This document shows positions 7,391 through 15,292 of a DNA stretch of 38,660 nt, one piece after another. Position 1 is the stretch's first letter. Every line of letters begins with the position of its first letter. The notes under the pieces are model-generated. The model searched no databases. It saw nothing but the letters and a program-made list of their open reading frames with translations, and was not told where the DNA came from. The DNA lies in assembly GCF_002252665.1 (NCBI RefSeq), contig NZ_NQKZ01000018.1:1-38660 (forward strand). The letters are read 5' to 3'. The position numbers were made by a program, and so were the translations under genes. The DNA comes from Synechococcus sp. 8F6. GTDB lineage: Bacteria; Cyanobacteriota; Cyanobacteriia; PCC-6307; Cyanobiaceae.

Positions 7391-7407
7391 GTTATGAACG
7401 GGCCAGG

Positions 7408-7491
7408 CTAGGGGTGATTTCCGCCTGGCTCCTCGCTTGCGCCACAGCCAACCAAAGAGCTGGCGCCCATGCCGAGAAGGAGACCCTTCAG
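7408..7491 (-). CDS. Possible 27-residue lipoprotein with CTG start
   Basis: The minus-strand frame from CTG at 7491 to TAG at 7408 reads MKGLLLGMGASSLVGCGASE followed by EPGGNHP if CTG is used as start. This is a textbook lipoprotein signal: a Lys, a short hydrophobic run and the lipobox LVGC. There is no ATG before the internal Met at residue 8 and no clear Shine-Dalgarno sequence, so it may be untranslated or the relic of an ATG-started gene. It lies between tRNA-Gly and hli on the same strand. Confidence 0.3.
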   Translation of the reverse strand: MKGLLLGMGASSLVGCGASEEPGGNHP

Positions 7492-7500
7492 GAAGAAGAA

Positions 7501-7571
<71 letters not shown>

Positions 7572-7642
7572 AGCAGTACAGACGTACTGAAGCGGCTGCT
7601 GGATTGTTGGCCCACCGCGCTGCAACCTGCAGTTGCTGCATT

Positions 7643-9052
7643 ATGACCTGCCCACCCAGCCCGAAATCGCCGCCTGTGACGCCTGATTTCACCGCGGCAC
7701 GCAGCGAACCCCTGGGGACAGCCGCGCGACGCCGGCTGCTGTGGAGCTATGGCCTCGGCGACATCGGCACCGGCATGGCCGCCACCCAGCTGGGCTTCTA
7801 TCTATTCGTGTTTTACACCGGTGTGGTGGGGCTGCCGGCCTGGATGGCCGGCCTGGTGCTGATGGTGCTGAAGGTGTGGGACGGCATCAACGACCCCCTG
7901 GTGGGCTGGCTCAGCGACCACACCAAACACCCCTGGGGCCCGCGTCTGCCCTGGATGGCCGGCAGCGCCATCCCGCTCGGCCTGGCCTTGGTGGCGATGT
8001 GGTGGGTGCCGCCGGGGGGGGACTGGCAGAAATTCACTGTGCTGGTGGCCATTCAGCTGGTGGCCATGGGCCTCTACACCTGCGTCAACCTGCCCTACTC
8101 CGCCCTCGCCTCCGAGCTCACCAGCTCCACCCAGCTGCGCACCCAGCTGAATGCGGGCCGCTTCACCGGCTCGATCCTGGCCGGCCTGGCGGGATTGGTG
8201 CTGGGAGCTCTGTTGGTGGGCCAGGGTGCCTCGGGCTATCAGCGCATGGGCTGGGTGTCGGGGCTGACGCTGACGCTGTTCACTCTGCTGTGCTGCTGGG
8301 GCCTGGCGCCCTTCGCCCGCAACTGCCAACGCCCCACGGGCATGCCAGAACCGATCCGGCGCCAGCTGCGACGCATCGCCGGCAACCCGCGGTTTGTGAA
8401 GGTGCTGGGGCTCTACCTCTTGCTCTGGTGTGCGCTGCAACTGATGCAGCCGGTGTCGCTGATCTTTCTGGCGGTGGTGATGCGCCTGCCCGAAAGCTGG
8501 AGCACCTGGATCCTGATCCCGTTTCAGCTCAGTGCCCTGGCGGGATTGCAGCTGTGGAGCCGGGTCGCAGGACGCCACGGCCGGATGTGTGCCCTGCGCT
8601 GGGGCACAGGCCTGTGGATCGCCGGTTGCGTGGGGGCGACGCTGCTGGTGCCCCTCGATGCCGCAACAGCTCCGCTGGCCAGCCTCAGCAATGGCATCAG
8701 CCTTGGCTTGTTGCTGCTCACGATTGTGGTCACGGGCCTGGGGGCCTCCACCGCCTACCTGATTCCCTGGGCCCTGCTGCCCGATGCCGTCGATGCCGAC
8801 CCCGACAAACCCGCGGGGCTCTACACCGCCTGGATGGTGGTGGCGCAGAAGCTGGGCATCGGCGTCGCCGTGTTTGCCCTCGGCAATGGGCTGAGCCTGA
8901 GCGGCTACGAAGCCGCCCAGGGGCTGCTCCAACCGGCTTCGGCCCTCACCACCATTCGCGTCTGCATGGGCCTGATTCCGGCACTGCTGATCGTCGCTGG
9001 CCTGGTGGTGATGCGACGCTGGCCGGAGAAAGGCCTGCACCGCCAGCCATGA
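7643..9052 (+). CDS. MelB-like sugar:cation symporter (GPH family)
   Basis: About 469 residues with 12 predicted membrane helices, a transporter of the glycoside-pentoside-hexuronide:cation symporter branch of MFS. Typical features are SYGLGDIGTGMAATQLGFYLFVFYT in helix 1, the KVWDGINDPLVGWLSD motif between helices 2 and 3 (Asp residues of the cation site and the R/K-x-GRR-like loop replaced by HTKHPWGPRLPWM), and LPDAVDADPD before helix 11. The substrate cannot be read from the sequence; a sugar or a related solute is likely. ATG at 7643 was preferred to the upstream ATG at 7604, whose added residues are Cys-rich and unlike the family. Its stop overlaps the mlaE start (ATGA). Confidence 0.85.
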   Translation: MTCPPSPKSPPVTPDFTAARSEPLGTAARRRLLWSYGLGDIGTGMAATQLGFYLFVFYTGVVGLPAWMAGLVLMVLKVWDGINDPLVGWLSDHTKHPWGPRLPWMAGSAIPLGLALVAMWWVPPGGDWQKFTVLVAIQLVAMGLYTCVNLPYSALASELTSSTQLRTQLNAGRFTGSILAGLAGLVLGALLVGQGASGYQRMGWVSGLTLTLFTLLCCWGLAPFARNCQRPTGMPEPIRRQLRRIAGNPRFVKVLGLYLLLWCALQLMQPVSLIFLAVVMRLPESWSTWILIPFQLSALAGLQLWSRVAGRHGRMCALRWGTGLWIAGCVGATLLVPLDAATAPLASLSNGISLGLLLLTIVVTGLGASTAYLIPWALLPDAVDADPDKPAGLYTAWMVVAQKLGIGVAVFALGNGLSLSGYEAAQGLLQPASALTTIRVCMGLIPALLIVAGLVVMRRWPEKGLHRQP

Positions 9053-9813
9053 CGCGTCCCGACTGGCCCAGAGCGCCCCGCTGGCTGAAACGCTTTGGCG
9101 CCAGCCTGCTGATTGGCGGCCAAGCCGTGAGCGCCATGGCCAAGGGGCGCATCGGCTTCAACGACCTGATGCAGGAGCTGATGGAGGCCGGGCCCGGCAG
9201 CTTCCTGATCGTGCTGATCACCGCCCTGGCCGCGGGCACCGTGTTCAACATCCAGGTGGCGGCGGAGCTCTCCAAGCAGGGCGCCAGCGCCACGGTGGGC
9301 GGTCTGCTGGCCCTGGGGCTGTCGCGGGAGATCGCCCCGCTGCTCACCGCCACGCTGCTCACCGGCAAGGTGGCCACGGCCTATGCCGCCCAGATCGGCA
9401 CCATGAAGGTGACCGAACAGATCGACGCGATCACCATGTTGCGCACCGACCCAGTGGAGTATCTGGTGGTGCCGCGGGTGCTGGCCATGGTGATCATGGC
9501 GCCGGTGCAATGCCTGCTGTTCTTCTGGGTGGGGATCTGGTCGGGCCAGGTGAGCAGCACGATGCTTTACAGCATTCCTCCCGCCGTCTTCTGGAACTCG
9601 GTGCGCACCTGGATGGAGCCCAGCGATCTGCCGTCCATGCTGCTCAAGGCGGTGGTATTCGGCCTGCAGATCGCCGTGATCGCTTGTGGTTGGGGGCTCA
9701 CCACCAGGGGTGGCCCCAAGGAAGTGGGCACCAGCACCACCGGCGCCGTGGTGATGATTCTGGTCACCGTTGCCTTGATGGATGCCCTGCTCACCAAGTT
9801 GCTGTTCAGCTGA
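9049..9813 (+). CDS. mlaE: MlaE-family ABC transporter permease
   Basis: Permease of the Mla/TGD1 type (254 residues), the membrane part of lipid-transport ABC systems between inner and outer membranes. Amphipathic N-terminus is followed by MEAGPGSFLIVLITALAAGT, the EIAPLLTATLLTGKVATAYAAQ coupling segment and IGTMKVTEQIDAI, all family hallmarks, and five to six membrane helices ending at VALMDALLTKLLF. The start ATG overlaps the stop of the symporter gene and the stop overlaps DUF3119, so the genes are translationally coupled. No MlaF ATPase or MlaD substrate-binding gene lies next to it; those must be elsewhere. Confidence 0.93.
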   Translation: MTRPDWPRAPRWLKRFGASLLIGGQAVSAMAKGRIGFNDLMQELMEAGPGSFLIVLITALAAGTVFNIQVAAELSKQGASATVGGLLALGLSREIAPLLTATLLTGKVATAYAAQIGTMKVTEQIDAITMLRTDPVEYLVVPRVLAMVIMAPVQCLLFFWVGIWSGQVSSTMLYSIPPAVFWNSVRTWMEPSDLPSMLLKAVVFGLQIAVIACGWGLTTRGGPKEVGTSTTGAVVMILVTVALMDALLTKLLFS

Positions 9814-10283
9814 TGACGCCCACTGATCCCCTCGATCCCGATCCCCTTGATCCATCCGCGACCCCCGGCTCCAGCGGCATCGTGCTGGCGCCCAGCTTCG
9901 GTGTGCCCCTTGGGGTGATCGCCCTGGGGCTGGCCGCCCTCACCCTGCGTCCCTGGTGGGGCGGGGCGATCTGGCTGGGCGCCGGCATTGCCGTGCTCGG
10001 CCTGTTCCTGCTGCTGCAAACCAGCCTGCTGCGGCTGGAATTCGGCGGCGACGCCCTGCTGGTGTGGCGCCAGCAGAGCCTGCTGCGCCGCTTCCCCTAC
10101 GCCGCCTGGCTGGGCTGGAAACTCTTCTGGCCAGGGCTGCCGGTGCTGTTCTATTTCCGTGAACAGCGCAGCATTCACCTGCTGCCGGTGCTGTTTGATC
10201 CGGCCACACTGCGACAGCAACTGGAGCTGCACGTGAGCCCGTCCAGTTCCCCGGAGCGACCCGATTCCCCTAGCGATCTCTGA
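9813..10283 (+). CDS. DUF3119 membrane protein
   Basis: 156 residues. A Pro/Asp-rich N-terminus (TPTDPLDPDPLDPS) is followed by two membrane helices (about 27-45 and 50-66) and a soluble C-terminal half with FGGDALLVWRQQSLLRRFPY and FYFREQRSIHLLPVLFDPATLRQQL, which looks like a PH-like or bPH-type fold as in other bacterial membrane-anchored pleckstrin-like domains (inference). The family is confined to cyanobacteria and plastid lineages as far as I know and has no assigned function. Start and stop positions (ATGA overlap with mlaE, eight bases before DUF3086) place it in the mlaE-plsY operon, which suggests a lipid-related role. Confidence 0.85.
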   Translation: MTPTDPLDPDPLDPSATPGSSGIVLAPSFGVPLGVIALGLAALTLRPWWGGAIWLGAGIAVLGLFLLLQTSLLRLEFGGDALLVWRQQSLLRRFPYAAWLGWKLFWPGLPVLFYFREQRSIHLLPVLFDPATLRQQLELHVSPSSSPERPDSPSDL

Positions 10284-10291
10284 CGACGCCG

Positions 10292-11200
10292 ATGTCTGAC
10301 GATCCCATCCAGGCTTCCCCCAGCCCCGAGACCCCCAGCCCTGAACCCGACTGGCAGGCCCTGGCCCTGAGCGAGCTGCGCCAGCAGCGCGAGGCCCTGC
10401 AGGAGGAGATCCGCCAGCTGGAGGGCCGCCGCGGCCAGATCCAGAAGGAGATCGAATCCAGCTTCGCCGGCCAGGCCGATGCGGTGGCACGGCGGCTCAA
10501 GGGCTTCCAGGACTATCTGGTGGGCGCCCTGCAGGATCTGGCCGTGGCGGCGGAGCAGGTGGAGCTGGTGCCCCAGCAGGTGCTGGTGCAGCCCTCCCCC
10601 CTCGACCAGGCCAGCCCCGCCGCCAGAGACGCCGAGCCGAGTGTTGCCGTGGCCGCCGCCGGCCAGTTCAGCCAGGACGAAGCCCTGATTCGCGAACGGC
10701 TGGCAGGCTTTGGCGGCCAGCCCGACTTCTACGCCGATCCCTGGCAGCTGCGCCGCACCCTCGACCCCAGCGGGGCCACCCTGCTCGACGACTGGTTCCT
10801 GGGTCAAGGCGGCCGGGGCGCCCAGCCGAGCTGCGGCAGCCGCAGCCGCAATGCCCTGGTGGCCGCGGCTGCGATCGCCATCCTGGGCGAGCTCTACGGC
10901 GAACGCTTCCAGACCCTTGTGCTAGCCAGCCAACCCGAGCGCCTGGGGGAATGGCGCCGCAGCCTGCAGGACTGCCTCGGCCTGGCGCGGGAAGACTTCG
11001 GCCCCACCAGCGGCATCGTGCTGTTCGAGCGGGCCGATGCCCTGGTGGAGCGGGCCGACCGCCTCGAGGAGCGCGGCGAACTCCCCTTCATCGTGGTGGA
11101 TGCGGGCGAGCAGGTGATCGACATCCCGATCCTGCAGTTCCCGGTGTGGCTGGCCTTTGCGGCTGGCCCCGGCGAACTGATCACCGACGAGCCCTACTGA
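10292..11200 (+). CDS. DUF3086 protein
   Basis: 302 residues. Residues about 22-70 form a strong coiled coil (LRQQREALQEEIRQLEGRRGQI...). A variable Pro/Ala linker follows, then a conserved C-terminal half with PDFYADPWQLRRTLDPSGATLLDDWFLGQGGRGAQPS, RNALVAAAAIAILGELYGERFQTLVLASQPERLGEWRRSL and an acidic end. Segments are given here with breaks: the conserved region starts around residue 145. No signal peptide or membrane helix is seen. The family is cyanobacterial and uncharacterised. Its fixed place between DUF3119 and plsY suggests it works with MlaE or in phospholipid synthesis; that is inference. Confidence 0.85.
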   Translation: MSDDPIQASPSPETPSPEPDWQALALSELRQQREALQEEIRQLEGRRGQIQKEIESSFAGQADAVARRLKGFQDYLVGALQDLAVAAEQVELVPQQVLVQPSPLDQASPAARDAEPSVAVAAAGQFSQDEALIRERLAGFGGQPDFYADPWQLRRTLDPSGATLLDDWFLGQGGRGAQPSCGSRSRNALVAAAAIAILGELYGERFQTLVLASQPERLGEWRRSLQDCLGLAREDFGPTSGIVLFERADALVERADRLEERGELPFIVVDAGEQVIDIPILQFPVWLAFAAGPGELITDEPY

Positions 11201-11212
11201 CCCCCCCCTGCC

Positions 11213-11833
11213 ATGCCCCTGATCACCCTGCCCGTGCTGCTCGCCGGCTACCTGCTCGGCTCGATCCCCAGCGGCTACCTGGCGGGCCGCTGGCTTGCCG
11301 GCCTCGACATCCGCCGCGAGGGCTCCGGCTCCACCGGCGCCACCAACGTGCTGCGGGTGGTGGGCAAGGGGCCTGCCCTGGGCGTGTTTCTGGTGGACGT
11401 GCTCAAGGGCACCGCCGCAGTGCTGCTGGCCAAAACCGTGCTCGATCCCTTCGGGGTTGGCGTGGTGCTGGCCGGGCTGGCGGCGCTGGCCGGCCACATC
11501 TGGCCCGTGTGGCTGGGCTGGAAAGGGGGCAAGGCGGTGGCCACGGGCCTGGGCATGCTGCTGGGGCTCACCTGGCCGGTGGGCCTGGCCTGCTTCGGCA
11601 TCTTTCTCGCCGTGCTGAGCGTCAGCCGCATCGTGTCGCTCTCCAGCGTGGTGGCGGCCCTGGCGCTGCCGCTGCTGATGCTGGGCTGGTTTGCCGATAC
11701 GGGCCTGGGGCTGCGCTGGCCCTACCTGGCCCTCGCCCTGCTCACCACCGTGCTGGTGGTGTGGCGCCACCGCAGCAACATCCAACGGCTGCTGGCCGGC
11801 ACCGAGCCCCGGCTGGGCGCCTCCAAGGGCTGA
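11213..11833 (+). CDS. plsY: PlsY, acyl-phosphate:glycerol-3-phosphate acyltransferase
   Basis: Integral membrane enzyme (206 residues) that makes lysophosphatidic acid from acyl-phosphate and glycerol-3-phosphate, the first membrane step of phospholipid synthesis. The three conserved cytoplasmic motifs are present: GSIPSGYLAGR with the Ser and Arg, GSGSTGATNVLRVVGKGP, and GHIWPVWLGWKGGKAVATG. Five membrane helices are predicted, in line with the family. It ends the run mlaE-DUF3119-DUF3086-plsY and is convergent with proC, 22 bases apart. Confidence 0.97.
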   Translation: MPLITLPVLLAGYLLGSIPSGYLAGRWLAGLDIRREGSGSTGATNVLRVVGKGPALGVFLVDVLKGTAAVLLAKTVLDPFGVGVVLAGLAALAGHIWPVWLGWKGGKAVATGLGMLLGLTWPVGLACFGIFLAVLSVSRIVSLSSVVAALALPLLMLGWFADTGLGLRWPYLALALLTTVLVVWRHRSNIQRLLAGTEPRLGASKG

Positions 11834-11855
11834 CCGCACTCAAGCCAAAGCCGGC

Positions 11856-12671
11856 TCAGGCCAGCGCGCGGCTGCGCTCGGCGGCGGCGATCACCGCCTC
11901 AATCAGGGCCGAACGCAGCCCAGCCTGCTCCAGCTGCCGCAGGCCGGCGATGGTGGTGCCGCCAGGAGAGCTCACCATGTCTTTGAGCTGGCCGGGATGG
12001 AGATCCCGCTCCTGCAGCAGGGCCGCGCTACCGGCCAGGGTGCGGTGGGCCAGGCGCTGGGCCAGCCGCCGGGGCAGCCCCGCCGCCACAGCACCATCAG
12101 CCAGGGCCTCGGCCACCACCGCCACAAACGCGGGCCCGGAGGAGGTGAGAGCCAGGAAGGCATCGAGCTGGGCTTCGGGCAGCTCGTGCACCTCGCCCAC
12201 CTGGGCAAACAATTGCTCCACCCAGCGCCGCCGCTCCGCCGGCACGGCGTCGGCGCAGGCCAGGCCGGTGAGACCCGCACGCACCAGCGCCGGCGTGTTG
12301 GGCACAGCGCGCACGCACTGCCAAGCGGGAAACAGGCGCTGCAGACGCTCCAGGTTGACGCCGGCCAGCACCGAGATCAGCAGGCCGCCCGATGGGGCAG
12401 CAGAACCTGCCGCGGCGGCCTCGGCAGCGCCCCGGGCGGCAACCTCCAGCTGCTGGGGTTTGACCGCCAGCAACACCACCGGTGCCGTCCAGGCGGCGGC
12501 CGCATCGGTGTCCACGGCCAACTGATGGGCCTGGCGCAGGCTGGCGGCGGAGGCCTCACTGGCCACCACAGCCCGCACACCCTCGCGCTCCACCAGCCCA
12601 GCCTCCAGCAGGGGCCACAACAAAGCCTGGGCCATGCGGCCCAGGCCCACCACGCCGAAGGTTGGCGTCAC
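11856..12671 (-). CDS. proC: Pyrroline-5-carboxylate reductase
   Basis: Makes L-proline from 1-pyrroline-5-carboxylate with NAD(P)H. The N-terminal Rossmann motif is GVVGLGRMAQAL, followed by VVLLAVKPQQL, SVLAGVNLERLQ, CVRAVPNTPALVRAGLTG and, near the C-terminus, the ProC signature SSPGGTTIAGLRQLEQAGLR. Length (271) is normal. It is the last gene of the minus-strand run pipX-pipY-sepF-proC, seven bases after sepF. Confidence 0.97.
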   Translation of the reverse strand: MTPTFGVVGLGRMAQALLWPLLEAGLVEREGVRAVVASEASAASLRQAHQLAVDTDAAAAWTAPVVLLAVKPQQLEVAARGAAEAAAAGSAAPSGGLLISVLAGVNLERLQRLFPAWQCVRAVPNTPALVRAGLTGLACADAVPAERRRWVEQLFAQVGEVHELPEAQLDAFLALTSSGPAFVAVVAEALADGAVAAGLPRRLAQRLAHRTLAGSAALLQERDLHPGQLKDMVSSPGGTTIAGLRQLEQAGLRSALIEAVIAAAERSRALA

Positions 12672-12678
12672 GACGGCC

Positions 12679-13230
12679 CTAAATGGCGGCGTCCTGGCGT
12701 CCCCAAGCTGGGCTGGGGGCCGCCTCCTGCTGGGGCTCGCTGCTCTCCCGACTCACGATCGAGGAGGCGGAGGTCTCTTCGCTGGCGGCCGTGGTCACGG
12801 TGACGCAGCTGGGAGCGAACAGAAAAATGCTCTCGCCGACGCGCTCCTGGTGACCATCGATGGCGAAGGTGCCGCCGGCCACGAAATCCACAGCGCGCTG
12901 GGCCTGATCCGGCTCCATCATCGTGAGGTTGAGGATCACGGTCTTGCGCTCACGCAGGGCCTGGATGGCGCGGGGCATCTCATCGAAGCTGCGCGGCTCC
13001 ATCAGTGTTACCTCAGCGGCGGCCGTGGACAGGCCAGGCATACCGATCACGTTGGTGCCGGCGAAAGGATCGTCGGCCGTGAAATCGGAGCTCAGGGCCA
13101 GAGCACTGGCACGGCTGGTGAAACCGGGCTCGGGCAGCTCGCCACCGTCGTAATCGAGCTCGTCGTCGTAGTCGCCATCGAGGTAGTCGTCTCCTGAGAC
13201 AACGGCACGCAGACGGGAGAACAACGACAC
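12679..13230 (-). CDS. sepF: SepF, FtsZ-associated cell-division protein
   Basis: SepF (Cdv2/YlmF in cyanobacteria) bundles FtsZ filaments and anchors the Z ring. The N-terminus [16 protein letters not shown] is the amphipathic membrane-binding helix. An acidic linker ([16 protein letters not shown]) follows, then the DUF552 core: [40 protein letters not shown] and [20 protein letters not shown]. The C-terminal tail is Ser/Glu-rich. 183 residues, usual for the family. The position between pipY and proC is the conserved one. Confidence 0.95.
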   Translation of the reverse strand: MSLFSRLRAVVSGDDYLDGDYDDELDYDGGELPEPGFTSRASALALSSDFTADDPFAGTNVIGMPGLSTAAAEVTLMEPRSFDEMPRAIQALRERKTVILNLTMMEPDQAQRAVDFVAGGTFAIDGHQERVGESIFLFAPSCVTVTTAASEETSASSIVSRESSEPQQEAAPSPAWGRQDAAI

Positions 13231-13345
13231 GGAGCGAACCTCACAGGAAGCTTTCCACCTGAATAGCGTCCCACGCCAATGGCGGCAAGGGTTTCAGAGC
13301 GGAATTCGCACCGATTTCGGGATTCGCACCCCGTCAACGGGAGGC

Positions 13346-14005
13346 TCAGCCCAACGGGGCCGGCCGCGCTCCAAACAGGCTGCTGCCGATGCGCACCCAG
13401 GTGCTGCCCGCCGCGGCCGCCTCGGGCCAGTCGCCGCTCATGCCCATCGAGCGCTCCGGCAGGCCCAGCTCCGTGGCCAGGGCGGCACAGTCGCCAAACA
13501 GGTCACTGCGCTCAGCTGGCGTGAGGCCCAGGGGTGCCAGGGTCATCAGTCCCACCGGCCGCAGCGGCGCCAGGCCGCTGAGCTCAGGCCAATGGCGACG
13601 CAGCTCGGCCGGCTCGAAGCCGGTTTTGGCGGGGTCGGGGCGGAACTTCACCTGAAACAGCACGGCCGGAGCCCGCTGCTCTTCGGCGGCGATGCGTGCC
13701 AGGCGGCGGGCCAGCTCCAGGCTGTCGAGGGAGTGGATCGTGCCGAAATGGCGCACCACGCCGCGGGCCTTATTCGCCTGCAGGCGACCGATGAAATGCC
13801 AGTCGAGGGGCTCGAGATCGGCCAGCTCGGCCTGCTTGGCCGCAGCCTCCTGCAGCCGGCTCTCGCCGAAGCTGCGCTGCCCGGCCAGCACCGCTTCACG
13901 GATCCGGGCGGTCGGCTGGCCCTTGCTCACCGCCAACAGGCGGCAGCCGGGGGGCAGCCCAAACCGCAGGCCGGCCAATCGCTCAGGCAGCCCGCCGTCA
14001 GCCAC
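13346..14005 (-). CDS. pipY: PipY / YggS-family PLP-binding protein
   Basis: PLP-homeostasis protein with a single TIM-barrel domain related to alanine racemase. In cyanobacteria it is encoded behind pipX and called PipY. Visible family blocks are CRLLAVSKGQP with the PLP-binding Lys about residue 26, QRSFGESRLQEA, LDWHFIGRLQANKARGVV, GLMTLAPLG and the phosphate loop MSGDWPEAAAAGSTWVRIGS (MSxD). The GTG at 14005 was chosen because it gives the family N-terminus and lies four bases after the pipX stop; upstream ATGs would lie inside pipX. It is followed by sepF after a gap of about 115 bases. Confidence 0.93.
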   Translation of the reverse strand: MADGGLPERLAGLRFGLPPGCRLLAVSKGQPTARIREAVLAGQRSFGESRLQEAAAKQAELADLEPLDWHFIGRLQANKARGVVRHFGTIHSLDSLELARRLARIAAEEQRAPAVLFQVKFRPDPAKTGFEPAELRRHWPELSGLAPLRPVGLMTLAPLGLTPAERSDLFGDCAALATELGLPERSMGMSGDWPEAAAAGSTWVRIGSSLFGARPAPLG

Positions 14006-14009
14006 CAGC

Positions 14010-14306
14010 TCAGATGAAGGTCTGGTCAAACAACTGACGCCAATGGGCATGGGCCTCAGGACCCTCACGACGGGCCCTTGCCAGATTCTGTTCGGCGTAG
14101 TGGCGAGCATCCATCAGCGGAACCACCTCAAAGGTGGCACCCCGAGGCTGCAGGGTGACGATGAAGAAAATGCGCTGGGCATACAGCGTGGCAAACAGAT
14201 CACGGCCTTCGGACACCGACGCCACCCGATAAAGCATCCCAAAGGTGGGATGGTTGAGATAGCGCTCGGGACTCACAAATGCGCTGCTCGCCAATGCGCT
14301 GCTCAC
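14010..14306 (-). CDS. pipX: PipX, NtcA co-activator and PII-binding protein
   Basis: 98 residues. The Tudor-like N-terminal half is unmistakable: ERYLNHPTFGMLYRV, LFATLYAQRIFFIVTLQPRG, FEVVPLMDARHYAEQNLARA, then the C-terminal helices ending WRQLFDQTFI. PipX binds either PII (GlnB) or NtcA, switching nitrogen-control transcription with 2-oxoglutarate level. The N-terminus (SSALASSAFVSP) is slightly longer than usual. pipX directly precedes pipY and follows cbiQ by 22 bases, so der-cbiQ-pipX-pipY-sepF-proC may be transcribed together. Confidence 0.95.
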   Translation of the reverse strand: MSSALASSAFVSPERYLNHPTFGMLYRVASVSEGRDLFATLYAQRIFFIVTLQPRGATFEVVPLMDARHYAEQNLARARREGPEAHAHWRQLFDQTFI

Positions 14307-14328
14307 GAATGCGATCGGTCAGTTGCCA

Positions 14329-15261
14329 TTAAAGGGCACCGACTTTCCAGCGCAGCACGAGCACCAGCAACAGCAATCCCGCCGCCGTGCCATTGAGCAG
14401 GCCCTGGCGCCGGCCCCCAACCAGCGGGCGATGCAGCAGCTCAGGTGCCAGCCAGCAGCCGCCGCGAGCCAGCAGCGCCTCAGCCCCCTGCTCAGCCCGC
14501 AGCAGCACATTGGCCAGAAGCCGCTCACCCACAGCCAATACCAGGCCGAGGCCCCCTTTCCAGCCCAGGCGCTTGAGATTCACCGCCCGGGTTGCAACAG
14601 ATCGCAACAGGTTCTGCAGCTCCTCCTGCACCAGCGGCAAAAACCGCAGAGCCAGCAGCAGGGTGAACCCGAGCCGCTCCACCGGCCAGCCCAACCGACC
14701 CAGGGGGGCCAGCAGCCAGCTGATCGCCCACACCAGCTGCTCGGGCGCGGTGCTGAGCAGCAGCAGGTTGGCGCTGTGCACCAACGTGAACAGCAACGTG
14801 GCGCCATTGAGGCCGAGCTCCGCCGAGCGCCGGGTCACCACCAACGGCCCCTGGCGCAGCAGCACCCAACGGGCACCGGATCGCTCCGGCGGCGCAGTGC
14901 CGGGCGGGCCGGGCTCCAAGCGCAGCTCCACCGGCGGGCGTTGCAAAGGCGCTGGTGGCAGCGACCCCGCCGGCAGCAACGCGGCCAGGCAGCCCACCAG
15001 CAGGGCCAGGGCGAGCAGCAGCGGCACGCTGCGGCGCCACAGGCGCCAGCTCAGGCCACTGACGGCGGTGATTAATAGCAGCAGGCCCACCAGGCTGAGG
15101 CGCCAGAGCGGCCCCGCCAGGATCGGCGTCACCAGGAAGATCAGGCTCCAAGCCAGCTTCAGGCGTGGGTCGAGCCGGCGCAGCCAGCTGCCGCCGCCGG
15201 CCGCCTCCACCGGATCCGGAGCGGCGAACTGGCCGATGGGGATCTGGCGCAGAACATCCAC
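14329..15261 (-). CDS. cbiQ: CbiQ/EcfT-type energy-coupling transmembrane protein
   Basis: 310 residues. N-terminal half holds RRLDPRLKLAWSLIFLVTPI, the family start, with four or more membrane helices. The cytoplasmic coupling helices include ERLGFTLLLALRFLPLVQEEL and VATRAVNLKRLGWK, the position of the A-R-G/A-R-x coupling motifs that contact the ATPases (here ATRAV is weakly conserved). T component of an ECF vitamin or metal importer; the substrate-specific S component and ATPases are not in the window, so the substrate is unknown. It sits between der and pipX, in the order found in other picocyanobacteria. Confidence 0.85.
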   Translation of the reverse strand: MDVLRQIPIGQFAAPDPVEAAGGGSWLRRLDPRLKLAWSLIFLVTPILAGPLWRLSLVGLLLLITAVSGLSWRLWRRSVPLLLALALLVGCLAALLPAGSLPPAPLQRPPVELRLEPGPPGTAPPERSGARWVLLRQGPLVVTRRSAELGLNGATLLFTLVHSANLLLLSTAPEQLVWAISWLLAPLGRLGWPVERLGFTLLLALRFLPLVQEELQNLLRSVATRAVNLKRLGWKGGLGLVLAVGERLLANVLLRAEQGAEALLARGGCWLAPELLHRPLVGGRRQGLLNGTAAGLLLLVLVLRWKVGAL

Positions 15262-15292
15262 TCAGCCGCTCCCTCTCACCTCTGGCCTGGGC

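Noticed and set aside
7741-9048. Frame that would extend mlaE upstream through the symporter
   Set aside because: The sequence before the ATG at 9049 is an out-of-frame reading of the symporter; the ATGA overlap gives the normal MlaE start.
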